DNA of 64,000 nucleotides, taken from assembly GCF_023701745.1 (NCBI RefSeq), contig NZ_JAJOZB010000001.1, positions 3,292,501-3,356,500 on the forward strand, given 5' to 3'. The position numbers were made by a program, and so were the translations under genes. The notes beneath the pieces were generated by a model. That model was not told where the DNA came from and did no database searches. It was given only the letters and a program-made list of their open reading frames with translations. This stretch comes from Streptomyces sp. RKAG293. GTDB taxonomy: Bacteria; Actinomycetota; Actinomycetes; Streptomycetales; Streptomycetaceae. Of the stretch, positions 18,290 through 27,364 are shown piece by piece. Within the stretch, counting starts at the first letter, position 1, and every line of letters starts with the position of its first letter.

Positions 18290-21200
18290 GTGTTACTCCA
18301 GTCGGCTGCCGCGAACTACACGACGCTCTTCACGATGTTCGGCGCCATCACGGCGGCGCTCATCGCGGGGGCCGGGCTGCTCTATCAGATACGTCGTACG
18401 CGGGCGTTGGAGCGGGACAAGGCCACCTGGACTGCCGACCTCGAGAAGCAGAAGGTGCAGCACCAGCTCGATGTCGATCTGGAGGTGAAGCGCCGGACGT
18501 GGAACCACGAGCAGGAGACGGCCGAGCGGGAGCGCCGGCGGGCCGAGGCGGAGGCTGAGCGGGAGCGGGAGAGGGCCGCGCAGTTGGAGGCGACGGTCCA
18601 TCGTGATCTGGAACTCGGTGCGGCGGAGTATTGCGAGAAACTGGCGCACGAGCTGTCGATGCTGCGCATCCTCGACCTGTCACGGCCGCTGGACCTGAAG
18701 AAGCTGTACGTCCAGGTGCGGGTGCAGGAGCAGGAGCCCTTGAGGTTCCTGAACGACGCTGAGGTGGAGGCCCTCTTCCCGCATTTGATGCCTCAGCTCG
18801 TTCAGGACGTCTTGGGCGACTCTGCCGGGGCGCCTCGCAGGCCGCTCCGGGCCGCTCCCGTCACTCTCGCGCCCATGGAGGCGCTGCAACGGCATCAGCG
18901 CATCATCGTTGTGGGGGATCCCGGCGCTGGCAAGACCACGATGCTGCGGCATCTGGCGTTCGTCATGGCCTCGCGACGCGGGACGGCCGGGACACCCGAT
19001 CTGCCCGCGTACGTCGAACTGAACCACTTCATGGCGAGCGAACACACCGACCTGCTCGACTACCTCGCCGAGTTCTGGGCCGACCGGTACGGGTTCGCGA
19101 ACTCGCGGGCCCATCTGGAGGCGAAGCTCACCGACGGGACGGCCGCCCTTCTGCTCGACGGCCTGGATGAGGTGCTGGGCGGCGGATCCACCGAGGAGGC
19201 GACGGCGGCGTACAACAACGTCGTGCGGGAGGTGAACCGGCTGGCGGCCCGGTTCCCGAGGGCGCTCGTCGCCGTCACCTGTCGGCGGCACGGCTGGCGC
19301 GGTGGGCTGCAGCCGTTCCAGGTGATGGAGGCGCTCGACTTCGAGTGGCCGCAGATCAAGACGTTCATCGCGAACTGGTTCGGCGCGAAGGACGGGCGTA
19401 CCGGCGCGCTGATGCACGCGCTGTCCGGGAACTCCCGGCTGCAGACCCTCGCCGCGAACCCGCTGCTCCTCAGCCTGATCGCGATCGTGTACGAGCGGGA
19501 TCTCGAACTTCCGGAGCGGCGGGCGGCGTTGTACCGCCGGTGTGTGGAGGTGATGTTGCGTGAGTGGGACGCCCACCGGCAGATCTCCCGGTACAGCCGC
19601 TTCACCACGGACAACAAGCAGGACCTTCTCAAGCAGATCGCCTGGCACTACCACCGGCTGGGTCGGCGATATTTCGCCGAGGACGATCTGCTGACGCTCA
19701 TCGCGGACTATCTGCCGACGATCGATCTCCCGCGGGGCGACAACCGCGCCATCCTCGACGAGATCGCCGCCCAGTACGGCCTGCTCAAGGCCCAGGCACA
19801 CGGCTGGTACGGGTTTCTGCACCTGACGCTCCAGGAGCACTTCGCCGCCACCGCTCTGTGGGAGCGCGGTCCCGAAGGGATCGAACTGGCGACGGCGATG
19901 CGCTACGACCCCTGGTGGGAGGAGGTCATCCTGCTGCTCGCGGGATCACTGCCGGACGCCACTCCCCTGCTGCTCGGTCTCCTCCAACTCCCGCCGGACG
20001 GATCCGGCCGGGAGGGCGACGTCCTCGATCTGCCGGACGACGACCTCTTCCACACGGACCTGCTCATGGCGGGGAGTTGCCTGACCGGCAGCCCGCGCAT
20101 CGCCGACGCCCGGCTGCGGCAGCAGATCGTGCGCTCGCTCTGGCGGCTGTGCGAGACCACCCCGTACTGGAACGAGCGGGAACGGGCCGCACAGGTGCTG
20201 GTGGCTCTGCTTGGATCGGGGCGTCAACTACCCGAGATCATCGACTACATCGCCAATGACCGGCACCGGAAGACGACACGGATGGCTCTGGTCAACGCGT
20301 TGGGTACACTCGGCGGCCGAGGGGTCGGCGAACGGCTGCTGGGGCTGCTGGCGCTGCGGCCGGACCTGTCCTTGGAACTGCGGCAGCAGATCGTGTGGGC
20401 GCTGGGAAGACTGCGGGTCGCCGGTGCAGTACCCACGATCCTGAGGGAGCTGGCGGTCCAGCTCGCCCTTCCGGACGCGCCCCTGACCGGCCCCAGCAGC
20501 GTTGAGGTCCTACGGACCGTCGTTGAGGCGCTGGGCGCCACCGGTGGCCCCGCCGACACGCTTCTTCTACTCCTGGGCCAAGAGGCGGAATCAACCACTG
20601 CCACCTCGCTGGTCAAGGCTGTGGGTCACGCGCTGGTGCAACTTGACGATCCCGCCGTGCCTGATCTCATCCTGCGCCACGCGGAGCGCAGGGGTCGATG
20701 GAGTCTGGGCTTCGGCGGCGTGACCCTGGCCGGAAGCTATCTGGAGATCGTCGGAGAACCAGGCTTCCGGGCGCTCCTGGATACCGTCCTCACCGGTTTG
20801 CCCTCCGAGTCGGAGGCCGCCCTCATCCTGTGGAACCTGGCGGACTTCGTCACCAGAGGACACGGCCGGTCCGGGCGGGACGATCTGCTGACCCTGGCCC
20901 GCGACGGCTCCCGCTCGTGGGAGGTCCGCTGGCTCGCCATGGAGTGCCTGGAGCATCTGCCTGGGAACCCGGCCGATCTCGCCTCCCTGGTCTCCCACAC
21001 CGACCGGCACGTCGCGGTCTCCGCGGCGATCACGCTGGCAGCGTGGGGAGCCCTGGATCATCTCTCGCTGGTCCAGGAGGCGATCCTTGCGCATGACCTG
21101 ACGGCCGCCCTGGGCTTCTTCTCGGGTCCCGGTGACTACTGGACTCGGCCCATCACCGATCGTGTGTCACGAGCCCTGACGGCTTACCACGATCCCGAAT

Positions 21201-21670
21201 TCTCCCGTCGGCTCGCCAGGTCAGTGCCCGAGGACGAAGACCACGCTTCGTCGAAATCCCGCTGGCTTGCGGAGTTCAATCCGGAGGCGACCTTCGACCG
21301 CCACCTCCGCCGGCTCACCGGCCCCGTGGCCAACCAGATGGATGTGTACGCGCCGTGGGAGCTGCCCCGTTCGCGTGTGCCCGCCGCCCTGTCGGGGATC
21401 CGCGCTCTCCGCTCCCAGCCGGACACCATCCGCAGCCCCGCGACCAGCCGACTTCTGAGCGCGATCTCCGAGGTCGGCGACGACACGGAGACCGTCGTCG
21501 GACTCCTGTCGCTGGCCGACCTGTTCGGGAGCCTTCCGCACTTCGTCGATCAGGGTAACGGGGCGAACGAGACGTATCACGGCCTGCACCGGGCCCTCTA
21601 TATGGTCAGCCGCCGCGCCCGCGTGCGCGTACTCAAGGACGGGACCGTCGTCCCGATCACCTCGGCCTGA
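18290..21670 (+). CDS. Membrane-anchored NACHT ATPase with HEAT-like repeats
   Basis: 1126 aa from a GTG start. One N-terminal transmembrane segment (residues ~11-32) is followed by a charged coiled coil (~38-105). The NTPase domain has Walker A GDPGAGKTT (from residue 209), Walker B LLLDGLDEV (Asp290), whose extra acidic residues are typical of NACHT NTPases, and LVAVTCRR at the sensor position. A winged-helix-like part with FLHLTLQEHFAAT follows, then ~500 residues of short helical repeats (HEAT-like). Bacterial NACHT proteins include antiphage NLR relatives, so a defence or signalling role is plausible but unproven. The frame is open into DUF397; GTG 18290, 20 bp after DUF397, is preferred. 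Confidence 0.82.
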   Translation: MLLQSAAANYTTLFTMFGAITAALIAGAGLLYQIRRTRALERDKATWTADLEKQKVQHQLDVDLEVKRRTWNHEQETAERERRRAEAEAERERERAAQLEATVHRDLELGAAEYCEKLAHELSMLRILDLSRPLDLKKLYVQVRVQEQEPLRFLNDAEVEALFPHLMPQLVQDVLGDSAGAPRRPLRAAPVTLAPMEALQRHQRIIVVGDPGAGKTTMLRHLAFVMASRRGTAGTPDLPAYVELNHFMASEHTDLLDYLAEFWADRYGFANSRAHLEAKLTDGTAALLLDGLDEVLGGGSTEEATAAYNNVVREVNRLAARFPRALVAVTCRRHGWRGGLQPFQVMEALDFEWPQIKTFIANWFGAKDGRTGALMHALSGNSRLQTLAANPLLLSLIAIVYERDLELPERRAALYRRCVEVMLREWDAHRQISRYSRFTTDNKQDLLKQIAWHYHRLGRRYFAEDDLLTLIADYLPTIDLPRGDNRAILDEIAAQYGLLKAQAHGWYGFLHLTLQEHFAATALWERGPEGIELATAMRYDPWWEEVILLLAGSLPDATPLLLGLLQLPPDGSGREGDVLDLPDDDLFHTDLLMAGSCLTGSPRIADARLRQQIVRSLWRLCETTPYWNERERAAQVLVALLGSGRQLPEIIDYIANDRHRKTTRMALVNALGTLGGRGVGERLLGLLALRPDLSLELRQQIVWALGRLRVAGAVPTILRELAVQLALPDAPLTGPSSVEVLRTVVEALGATGGPADTLLLLLGQEAESTTATSLVKAVGHALVQLDDPAVPDLILRHAERRGRWSLGFGGVTLAGSYLEIVGEPGFRALLDTVLTGLPSESEAALILWNLADFVTRGHGRSGRDDLLTLARDGSRSWEVRWLAMECLEHLPGNPADLASLVSHTDRHVAVSAAITLAAWGALDHLSLVQEAILAHDLTAALGFFSGPGDYWTRPITDRVSRALTAYHDPEFSRRLARSVPEDEDHASSKSRWLAEFNPEATFDRHLRRLTGPVANQMDVYAPWELPRSRVPAALSGIRALRSQPDTIRSPATSRLLSAISEVGDDTETVVGLLSLADLFGSLPHFVDQGNGANETYHGLHRALYMVSRRARVRVLKDGTVVPITSA

Positions 21671-21699
21671 TGAACGGCAGAACTACTCGCTGCCGTTCA
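21671..21699. terminator. Hairpin between NACHT and CBS-domain genes
   Basis: A perfect 10-bp inverted repeat TGAACGGCAG (21671-21680) / CTGCCGTTCA (21690-21699) with a 9-base loop directly follows the NACHT stop and overlaps the last codons of the convergent CBS-domain gene. The likely shared terminator. Confidence 0.7.
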
Positions 21700-23014
21700 C
21701 CGCGGCCGCCGGGCCGCCGTTCGACCCCGCCGTAGCGCCGATCGGCTCGACCAGCACCGTGCCGATGCGGTTGCGGCGCCCGGCCTGGGTTTCTGCGGTG
21801 AGGCGGAGGGCGGTGGGCTGGGCGGGGGTGTAGGCGCCGTCCTGGGGGAGTTCGACGAAGGCGGAGGCGCCGGGGATGGGGACGCGGCCGAGGGACTTGG
21901 CGAGGAGGCCGCCGACGGTTTCGACGTCGTCGTCGTCGAGTTCGACGCCGTAGAGGTCGCCGAGGTCGCCGATGTCGAGGCGGGCGGTGACGCGGTAGGA
22001 GCCGCCGCCGAGATCCTCGACGGGCGGGACCTCGCGGTCGTACTCGTCGGTGATCTCACCGACGATCTCCTCCAGGATGTCCTCGATGGTGACGATGCCG
22101 GCCGTGCCGCCGTATTCGTCGATGGCGACGGCGACGTGGTTGCGCTCCTGCTGCATCTCGCGCAGCAGGTCGCCCGCGTTCTTGGTGTCGGGGACGAAGG
22201 TGGCGGGCCGCATGACGGAGGAGACGAGGTCGTTCTCGGCGTCGCGGTTGATGTGCACCCGGCGGGCGAGGTCCTTGAGGTAGACCACGCCGACGATGTC
22301 GTCCTCGCTCTCGCCGGTGACCGGGATGCGGGAGAAGCCGCTGCGCAGCGCGAGCGTCATGGCCTGGCGGATGGTCTTGAAGCGCTCGATCATCACCAGG
22401 TCGGTGCGGGGCACCATGACCTCGCGGACGATGGTGTCGCCGAGTTCGAAGACGGAGTGCACCATGCGGCGCTCGTCGTCCTCGATGAGGGACTCGGACT
22501 CGGCGAGGTCGACCATCGCGCGCAGCTCGGCCTCACTCGCGAACGGGCCGCGCTTGAAGCCCTTGCCGGGGGTGAGGGCGTTGCCGAGGAGGATGAGTAG
22601 GCCGGGAATGGGGCCCATGATGCGGGCGAGCGGCAGCAGGACGTAGGAGGCCGCCGTGGCCGTGTTGAGCGGGTGCTGGCGGCCGATGGTGCGCGGGGAG
22701 ACGCCGACCGCGACGTAGCTGACGAGCACCATGATGCCGATGGCGACGCCGAGGACCTGCCACGTCTGGTCGAAGTGCCGGTCGCAGACGACCGTCACCA
22801 TGACGGCCGCGGCCATCTCGCAGCCGACCCGGACGAGCAGCGCCACGTTGAGGTAGCGGGTGGGGTCGGAGGCGACGGCCATGAGCTTGTCGGCGCCGCG
22901 CCGGCCGGTGCGGACGGACTCCTCGGCGCGGAAGCGCGAGGTGCGGGCGATACCGGCTTCGGCGCAGGCGGCGAGCCAGGCGACGACGACGAGCAGTACG
23001 GCGGAGAGGACCAT
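21683..23014 (-). CDS. Hemolysin-family CNNM/CBS/CorC membrane protein
   Basis: 443 aa. N-terminal DUF21/CNNM membrane domain with about four hydrophobic segments ([17 protein letters not shown] ...), then a CBS pair ([48 protein letters not shown]) and a C-terminal CorC/HlyC domain ([16 protein letters not shown]). The family is linked to magnesium or divalent-ion efflux rather than hemolysis. ATG 23014 lies just after the ybeY stop (six bases between), consistent with operon phoH-ybeY-CBS. The tail is Ala/Gly rich. Confidence 0.9.
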   Translation of the reverse strand: MVLSAVLLVVVAWLAACAEAGIARTSRFRAEESVRTGRRGADKLMAVASDPTRYLNVALLVRVGCEMAAAVMVTVVCDRHFDQTWQVLGVAIGIMVLVSYVAVGVSPRTIGRQHPLNTATAASYVLLPLARIMGPIPGLLILLGNALTPGKGFKRGPFASEAELRAMVDLAESESLIEDDERRMVHSVFELGDTIVREVMVPRTDLVMIERFKTIRQAMTLALRSGFSRIPVTGESEDDIVGVVYLKDLARRVHINRDAENDLVSSVMRPATFVPDTKNAGDLLREMQQERNHVAVAIDEYGGTAGIVTIEDILEEIVGEITDEYDREVPPVEDLGGGSYRVTARLDIGDLGDLYGVELDDDDVETVGGLLAKSLGRVPIPGASAFVELPQDGAYTPAQPTALRLTAETQAGRRNRIGTVLVEPIGATAGSNGGPAAAVNGSE

Positions 23015-23019
23015 CGCCG

Positions 23020-23517
23020 TCAGTGGGTGGTGGTCGGGGCCGGGGAGGGGCCCTCGATGCCGCGCTCGGTGCGCCAGCCGTCGAGGATGGCCTTCTGGAG
23101 GCCGAACATCTCGGCCTTCTGGTCGGCTTCCTCGTGGTCGTACCCGAGCAGGTGCAGCACTCCGTGGACGGTGAGGAGCTGGAGCTCCTCGTCCATGGAG
23201 TGCTGCGTCTCCGCTTCCTCGCCCTGCTTCTTCGCCACTTCGGGGCAGAGCACGATGTCGCCGAGGAGGCCCTGCGGGGGCTCCTCGTCGTCCTTCCCGG
23301 GGCGCAGCTCGTCCATCGGGAAGGACATGACGTCGGTCGGACCGGGGAGGTCCATCCACTGGATGTGCAGCTGCTCCATGGCGGCCGCGTCCACGACGAT
23401 CACCGACAGTTCGGCGAGCGGGTGGATCCGCATGCGCTGGAGGGCGTAGCGGGCGATGTCGAGGACCGCCTGCTCGTCCATCTCCCAGCCTGACTCGTTG
23501 TTGACGTCGATCGCCAT
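23020..23517 (-). CDS. ybeY: Endoribonuclease YbeY (rRNA maturation)
   Basis: 165 aa metal-dependent RNase acting in 16S rRNA 3'-end processing and ribosome quality control. The zinc motif [13 protein letters not shown] carries the three conserved histidines; [10 protein letters not shown] and [11 protein letters not shown] are the other family blocks. It follows phoH by 22 bp on the same strand, a widespread pairing, and precedes the CBS protein. Internal acidic insertion GKDDEEPP is normal in actinobacteria. Confidence 0.95.
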   Translation of the reverse strand: MAIDVNNESGWEMDEQAVLDIARYALQRMRIHPLAELSVIVVDAAAMEQLHIQWMDLPGPTDVMSFPMDELRPGKDDEEPPQGLLGDIVLCPEVAKKQGEEAETQHSMDEELQLLTVHGVLHLLGYDHEEADQKAEMFGLQKAILDGWRTERGIEGPSPAPTTTH

Positions 23518-23539
23518 GGTGCGGTGCGACTACTCTCGG

Positions 23540-24586
23540 TTAGGGGGTACGGGCTTTGCCGCCGTTTGCGGCACTTCGCCCGGCGTTCCCGTCGTCGAAA
23601 CGCTCGTACGCATCGACGATGCGCCCCACCAGCTTATGACGCACGACGTCGGTGCTCGTCAGGCGCGAGAAGTGGACGTCCTCGACGCCCTCCAGAATGT
23701 CCTGCACCTGTCGCAGACCGCTCTTCGTGCCGTTCGGCAGGTCGACCTGGGTGACGTCGCCCGTGATGACCATCTTCGATTCGAAGCCGAGCCGGGTCAG
23801 GAACATCTTCATCTGCTCGGCGCTGGTGTTCTGCGCCTCGTCGAGGATGATGAACGCGTCGTTCAGGGTGCGGCCGCGCATGTACGCCAGCGGGGCGACC
23901 TCGATCGTCCCGGCGGCCATCAGGCGCGGGATGGTGTCGGGGTCGATCATGTCGTGCAGGGCGTCGACCAGCGGGCGCAGATACGGGTCGATCTTCTCGA
24001 AGAGCGTGCCCGGCAGGAAGCCGAGGCGCTCACCGGCCTCGACGGCCGGGCGGGTGAGGATGATCCGGCTGACCTGCTTGGCCTGCAGGGCCTGGATGGC
24101 CTTGGCCATGGCCAGATAGGTCTTGCCGGTGCCCGCGGGGCCGATGCCGAAGACGATGGTGTTCTTGTCGATGGCGTCGACGTAACGCTTCTGGTTGAGC
24201 GTCATGGGGCGGATGGTGCGGCCGCGGTTGGACAGGATGCTCTGCGTGAGCACCTGTGCCGGGGTCTCCCCCTCCGGGTCGGCCGCGTTGCCGTTGGTGC
24301 GCAGCATCGCGATGGACCTCTCCACTCCGTCTTCCGTCATCGGCTGGCCGGTGCGGAGCACCAGCAACATCTCGTCGAAGAGCCGCTGGATGAGGGCGAC
24401 GTCCTTGGATTTCCCGGTCGCGCTGATCTCGTTGCCCCGGACGTGGATGTCGACGGCCGGGAAGGCCGTTTCGATCACACGGAGGAGGGCGTCTCCCGAT
24501 CCCAGGACCGTCACCATGGGGTGCTTGGCCGGAACGACGAAGTGGGCGCGTGCCTGCGGCTGGTGCTGTGTCGGTGTCTGAGTCAT
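23540..24586 (-). CDS. phoH: PhoH-family ATPase
   Basis: 348 aa. N-terminal KH-like region ([15 protein letters not shown] ... [11 protein letters not shown]), then a PhoH ATPase domain: Walker [31 protein letters not shown], Walker [23 protein letters not shown] and [12 protein letters not shown]. PhoH proteins are helicase-like and linked to RNA metabolism; the ybeY neighbour suggests a role in rRNA or RNA quality control. ATG 24586 is preferred to the longer open frame from 24655. Phosphate regulation is not evident. Confidence 0.93.
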   Translation of the reverse strand: MTQTPTQHQPQARAHFVVPAKHPMVTVLGSGDALLRVIETAFPAVDIHVRGNEISATGKSKDVALIQRLFDEMLLVLRTGQPMTEDGVERSIAMLRTNGNAADPEGETPAQVLTQSILSNRGRTIRPMTLNQKRYVDAIDKNTIVFGIGPAGTGKTYLAMAKAIQALQAKQVSRIILTRPAVEAGERLGFLPGTLFEKIDPYLRPLVDALHDMIDPDTIPRLMAAGTIEVAPLAYMRGRTLNDAFIILDEAQNTSAEQMKMFLTRLGFESKMVITGDVTQVDLPNGTKSGLRQVQDILEGVEDVHFSRLTSTDVVRHKLVGRIVDAYERFDDGNAGRSAANGGKARTP

Positions 24587-24641
24587 GGGCCGGCCGGAGC
24601 CTGGGAAACCCACCTTCTGATGACGACATGCCCGGTGAGGG

Positions 24642-24657
24642 CCTTGGAACACCAAGG
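24642..24657. promoter_or_regulatory. 16-bp palindrome upstream of phoH
   Basis: CCTTGG-AACA-CCAAGG is a perfect inverted repeat 56 bp upstream of the phoH start on its promoter side. Too short for a terminator; it could be an operator, but no partner regulator is identifiable. Confidence 0.3.
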
Positions 24658-24779
24658 GTACGTCGGTGACCCTTCTGGCCCGAGGGGTTTTACGCCGGGT
24701 TTCGCGACCGGTTCCACGACCACCGCAATGACTGGTTCCGTGACGGGTGGGGTTTACGCGGGTGGGGTCCGTCCGAGGC

Positions 24780-25895
24780 TCAGCGCCTGCCCTTCCCGGT
24801 GGGTCCCGCCGGGCGGCGGAAGCCGATGGTGGGTACGGCCCGGGGCAGCGGGCCGGGCCGGGTGCCGGACGGCAGCAGCGCGTCGAGGAACGCGTACCGG
24901 CGCATCACGTCCTGGTCCTGGTCGTCGAAGGACCTGGTGTGCTGCCACCAGGCGGCGATCTCGATCCAGCCGGGGGCCGACAGCGAGCCGCCGAATTCCT
25001 GGACGGACAGGGACGCCGACAGGCAGGCGAAGGCGAGCCGGTTGGTGAGCGGCCAGCCGGCGAGGGAGCCGGTGACGAAGGCGGCGACGAAGACATCGCC
25101 CGCGCCCGTCGGGTCCAGCGCCTCGATCAGCAGGGCCGGGACCTCGGCGGTCTCGCCGGTCGCGGAGTCCACGGCGTACGCGCCCTCGGCGCCGAGCGTG
25201 ACGACGGCCAGCGGCACCAGCTCGGCCAGCTTGCGGGCGGCGGCACGCGGGCACTCGGTGCGGGTGTAGTGCATGGCCTCGGTGGCGTTCGGCAGGAAGG
25301 CCGCGCAGTGCTCCAGGTCCGCGAGGTCGGCCGGGTCCCAGCGGCCGGAGTCGTCCCAGCCCACGTCGGCGAAGATCCGGCTGCCGTGCCGGGCCGCGTG
25401 CCCGATCCACTCCTGGCCGGGGCCGCCGGGCTCCAGCGAGGCCACACAGGCGCGGGCCGCCGGCGGGCACTCGGGGGCGGGTTCCTCGGGCGGCGGCGCC
25501 TCGTGGCCGTGCGAGACCATCGTGCGCTCGCCCTCGTAGGCCATGGAGACCGTGACCGGCGAGTGCCAGCCGGGGATCCGGCGGGACAGCGTGAGATCGA
25601 TGCCCTCCCCCACCGCCAGGCTGTCCCAGCAGTAGTCGCCGTACATGTCGTCGCCGAAGGCCGCGGCGAGCTTGGTGCGCAGGCCGAGCCGGGCCAAGGC
25701 GGTGGCCATGTTGGCGATGCCGCCGGGACTGGAGCCCATACCGCGCGCCCACGACTCCGTGCCCCGCACCGGCGCGCTGTCCAGACCGGTGAAGATGATG
25801 TCCAGGAAGACGGTCCCGGTCAGATACACATCGGATGCCGGGTCGCCGGGAGAGCGGACCCCGGCCAGCGGATCGAATACGGGCTGGTCGTCCAT
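24780..25895 (-). CDS. PfkB-family carbohydrate kinase
   Basis: 371 aa ribokinase-type sugar or nucleoside kinase. An N-terminal GG motif region (SSPGGIANMATALARLGL) and the C-terminal DPTGAGDVFVAAFV motif with the catalytic Asp identify the family. Mid-protein LGAEGAYAVDSATGE is the beta-sheet region ahead of it. ATG 25895 (MDDQPVFDP) is taken; ATG 25904 would add three residues. It is divergent from a GH4 glycosidase with only 46 bp between, suggesting coordinated control and a joint role in sugar phosphate metabolism; the substrate is not predictable. Confidence 0.85.
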   Translation of the reverse strand: MDDQPVFDPLAGVRSPGDPASDVYLTGTVFLDIIFTGLDSAPVRGTESWARGMGSSPGGIANMATALARLGLRTKLAAAFGDDMYGDYCWDSLAVGEGIDLTLSRRIPGWHSPVTVSMAYEGERTMVSHGHEAPPPEEPAPECPPAARACVASLEPGGPGQEWIGHAARHGSRIFADVGWDDSGRWDPADLADLEHCAAFLPNATEAMHYTRTECPRAAARKLAELVPLAVVTLGAEGAYAVDSATGETAEVPALLIEALDPTGAGDVFVAAFVTGSLAGWPLTNRLAFACLSASLSVQEFGGSLSAPGWIEIAAWWQHTRSFDDQDQDVMRRYAFLDALLPSGTRPGPLPRAVPTIGFRRPAGPTGKGRR

Positions 25896-25941
25896 GAACA
25901 ACACTCTGCACGATGAGACGGACAGTGGAGGTCACAGACGC

Positions 25942-27267
25942 ATGAGACTCGTGATTCTCGGTGGCGGCGGTTTCCGCGTGCCCCTGGTGTACCGGGCGCT
26001 GCTCGCGGACGCGGGCGCCCCCGGCGCCTGCCGCGAGCTGGTGCTGCACGACACGGACCCGGTGCGGCTGCGGGTCGTCGCGTCCGTGCTGGCCGCCCAG
26101 GCGGCCGGGGTGCCGGGCGCCCCGGCGGTGAGGATCGCCCAGGACCTGGACGACGCGCTGCGCGGCGCCGACTTCGTCTTCTCCGCCATCCGGGTCGGCG
26201 GCACGGCCGGCCGGGTGTGCGACGAGCGGGTGCCGCTCGCGGAGGGCGTGCTCGGGCAGGAGACCGTCGGCGCGGGCGGGGTGCTGTACGGGCTGCGGAC
26301 GCTGCCGGTCGCGGTCGCCATCGCGGAACGGGTGAAGGCGCTGGCGCCCGACGCCTGGGTCATCAACTTCACCAACCCGGCCGGGATGGTCACCGAGGCC
26401 ATGGCACGGGTGCTGGGCGAGCGGGTGATCGGCATCTGCGACTCCCCGGTCGGGCTCGTACGCCGCGCCGCGCGCGCCGCGGGCGCCGACCCGGACTCCC
26501 CCGCGTTCCACTACGACTACGTGGGCCTCAACCACCTGGGGTGGCTGCGCCGGATGTCGGACGGCGGCCCCGACCTGCTGCCGGGTCTGCTCGCCGATCC
26601 GAAGGCGCTGGACTCGTTCGAGGAGGGCAAGCTCTTCGGCGCGCCGTGGCTGGCCGCGCTGGGAGCGCTGCCCAACGAGTATCTGCACTACTACTACTTC
26701 GAGCGGGAGGCGCTGGCCGCGGTCCGGTCGGCCGAGGCGACCCGCGGGGAGTTCCTGGACCGGCAGCAGGGCGCGTTCTTCGCGTCGGCGGCCGGGCTGC
26801 CTTCTGACGCGTACACCCTCTGGGACCGGACCCGGCTGGAGCGCGAGGAGACGTACATGGCGGAGAACCGCGCCGCCACCGGCGGCTGGCAGCGCGATCC
26901 CCACGACCTGGACGGCGGCGGCTACGACCGGGTCGCGCTGGCTCTGATGCGGGCCATCGCGCGCGACGAGCGGACCACGTTGATCCTCAACGTGCCGAAC
27001 GGGACGACCGTCCCCGCGCTCGATGCGGAGGCGATCATCGAAGTGCCCTGCGAGGTGGGCGCCTTCGGTGCCCGGCCACTGCCGGTGGCGGCGCCCACCG
27101 AGCACCAGGCAGGACTGATGCTCACCCTCAAGGCCGTCGAGCGGTCGGCGATCGAGGCCGCCGCCTCGGGCTCCCGGGCGGCGGCCCTGCGGGCGCTGGC
27201 ACTGCATCCGCTGGTGGACTCGGTGGCGGTCGCGGGCCGCATCCTGGACGCCGCGCTGCCGCGGTAA
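25942..27267 (+). CDS. Family 4 glycoside hydrolase (6-phospho-glycosidase type)
   Basis: 441 aa NAD- and metal-dependent GH4 enzyme. N-terminal Rossmann motif VILGGGGFRVPLVY, the NFTNPAGMVTEA block and CDSPVGL, whose cysteine helps bind Mn2+, and the following GLNHLGWL with the His ligand. GTGGAGGT lies upstream of the ATG. GH4 members cleave phosphorylated or free alpha- or beta-glycosides by a redox mechanism; this sequence is closest in style to 6-phospho-beta-glucosidase annotations. Divergent PfkB kinase next door may supply or consume the phosphorylated sugar. Confidence 0.88.
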   Translation: MRLVILGGGGFRVPLVYRALLADAGAPGACRELVLHDTDPVRLRVVASVLAAQAAGVPGAPAVRIAQDLDDALRGADFVFSAIRVGGTAGRVCDERVPLAEGVLGQETVGAGGVLYGLRTLPVAVAIAERVKALAPDAWVINFTNPAGMVTEAMARVLGERVIGICDSPVGLVRRAARAAGADPDSPAFHYDYVGLNHLGWLRRMSDGGPDLLPGLLADPKALDSFEEGKLFGAPWLAALGALPNEYLHYYYFEREALAAVRSAEATRGEFLDRQQGAFFASAAGLPSDAYTLWDRTRLEREETYMAENRAATGGWQRDPHDLDGGGYDRVALALMRAIARDERTTLILNVPNGTTVPALDAEAIIEVPCEVGAFGARPLPVAAPTEHQAGLMLTLKAVERSAIEAAASGSRAAALRALALHPLVDSVAVAGRILDAALPR

Positions 27268-27297
27268 CCCGGGCGGCGGTACTCGGTGCGACGTGCT

Positions 27298-27326
27298 CCG
27301 GCCGGCCCGTGGGCCGGGCCGGCCGG
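27298..27326. terminator. Convergent terminator between GH4 and GH5 genes
   Basis: Perfect 12-bp G/C-only stem (27298-27309 with 27315-27326), 5-base loop, in the 97-bp gap between two gene ends. Confidence 0.8.
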
Positions 27327-27364
27327 TGCGTCAGGCCGCAGTGCTGTGCGTGCCGGCCCGTGGG

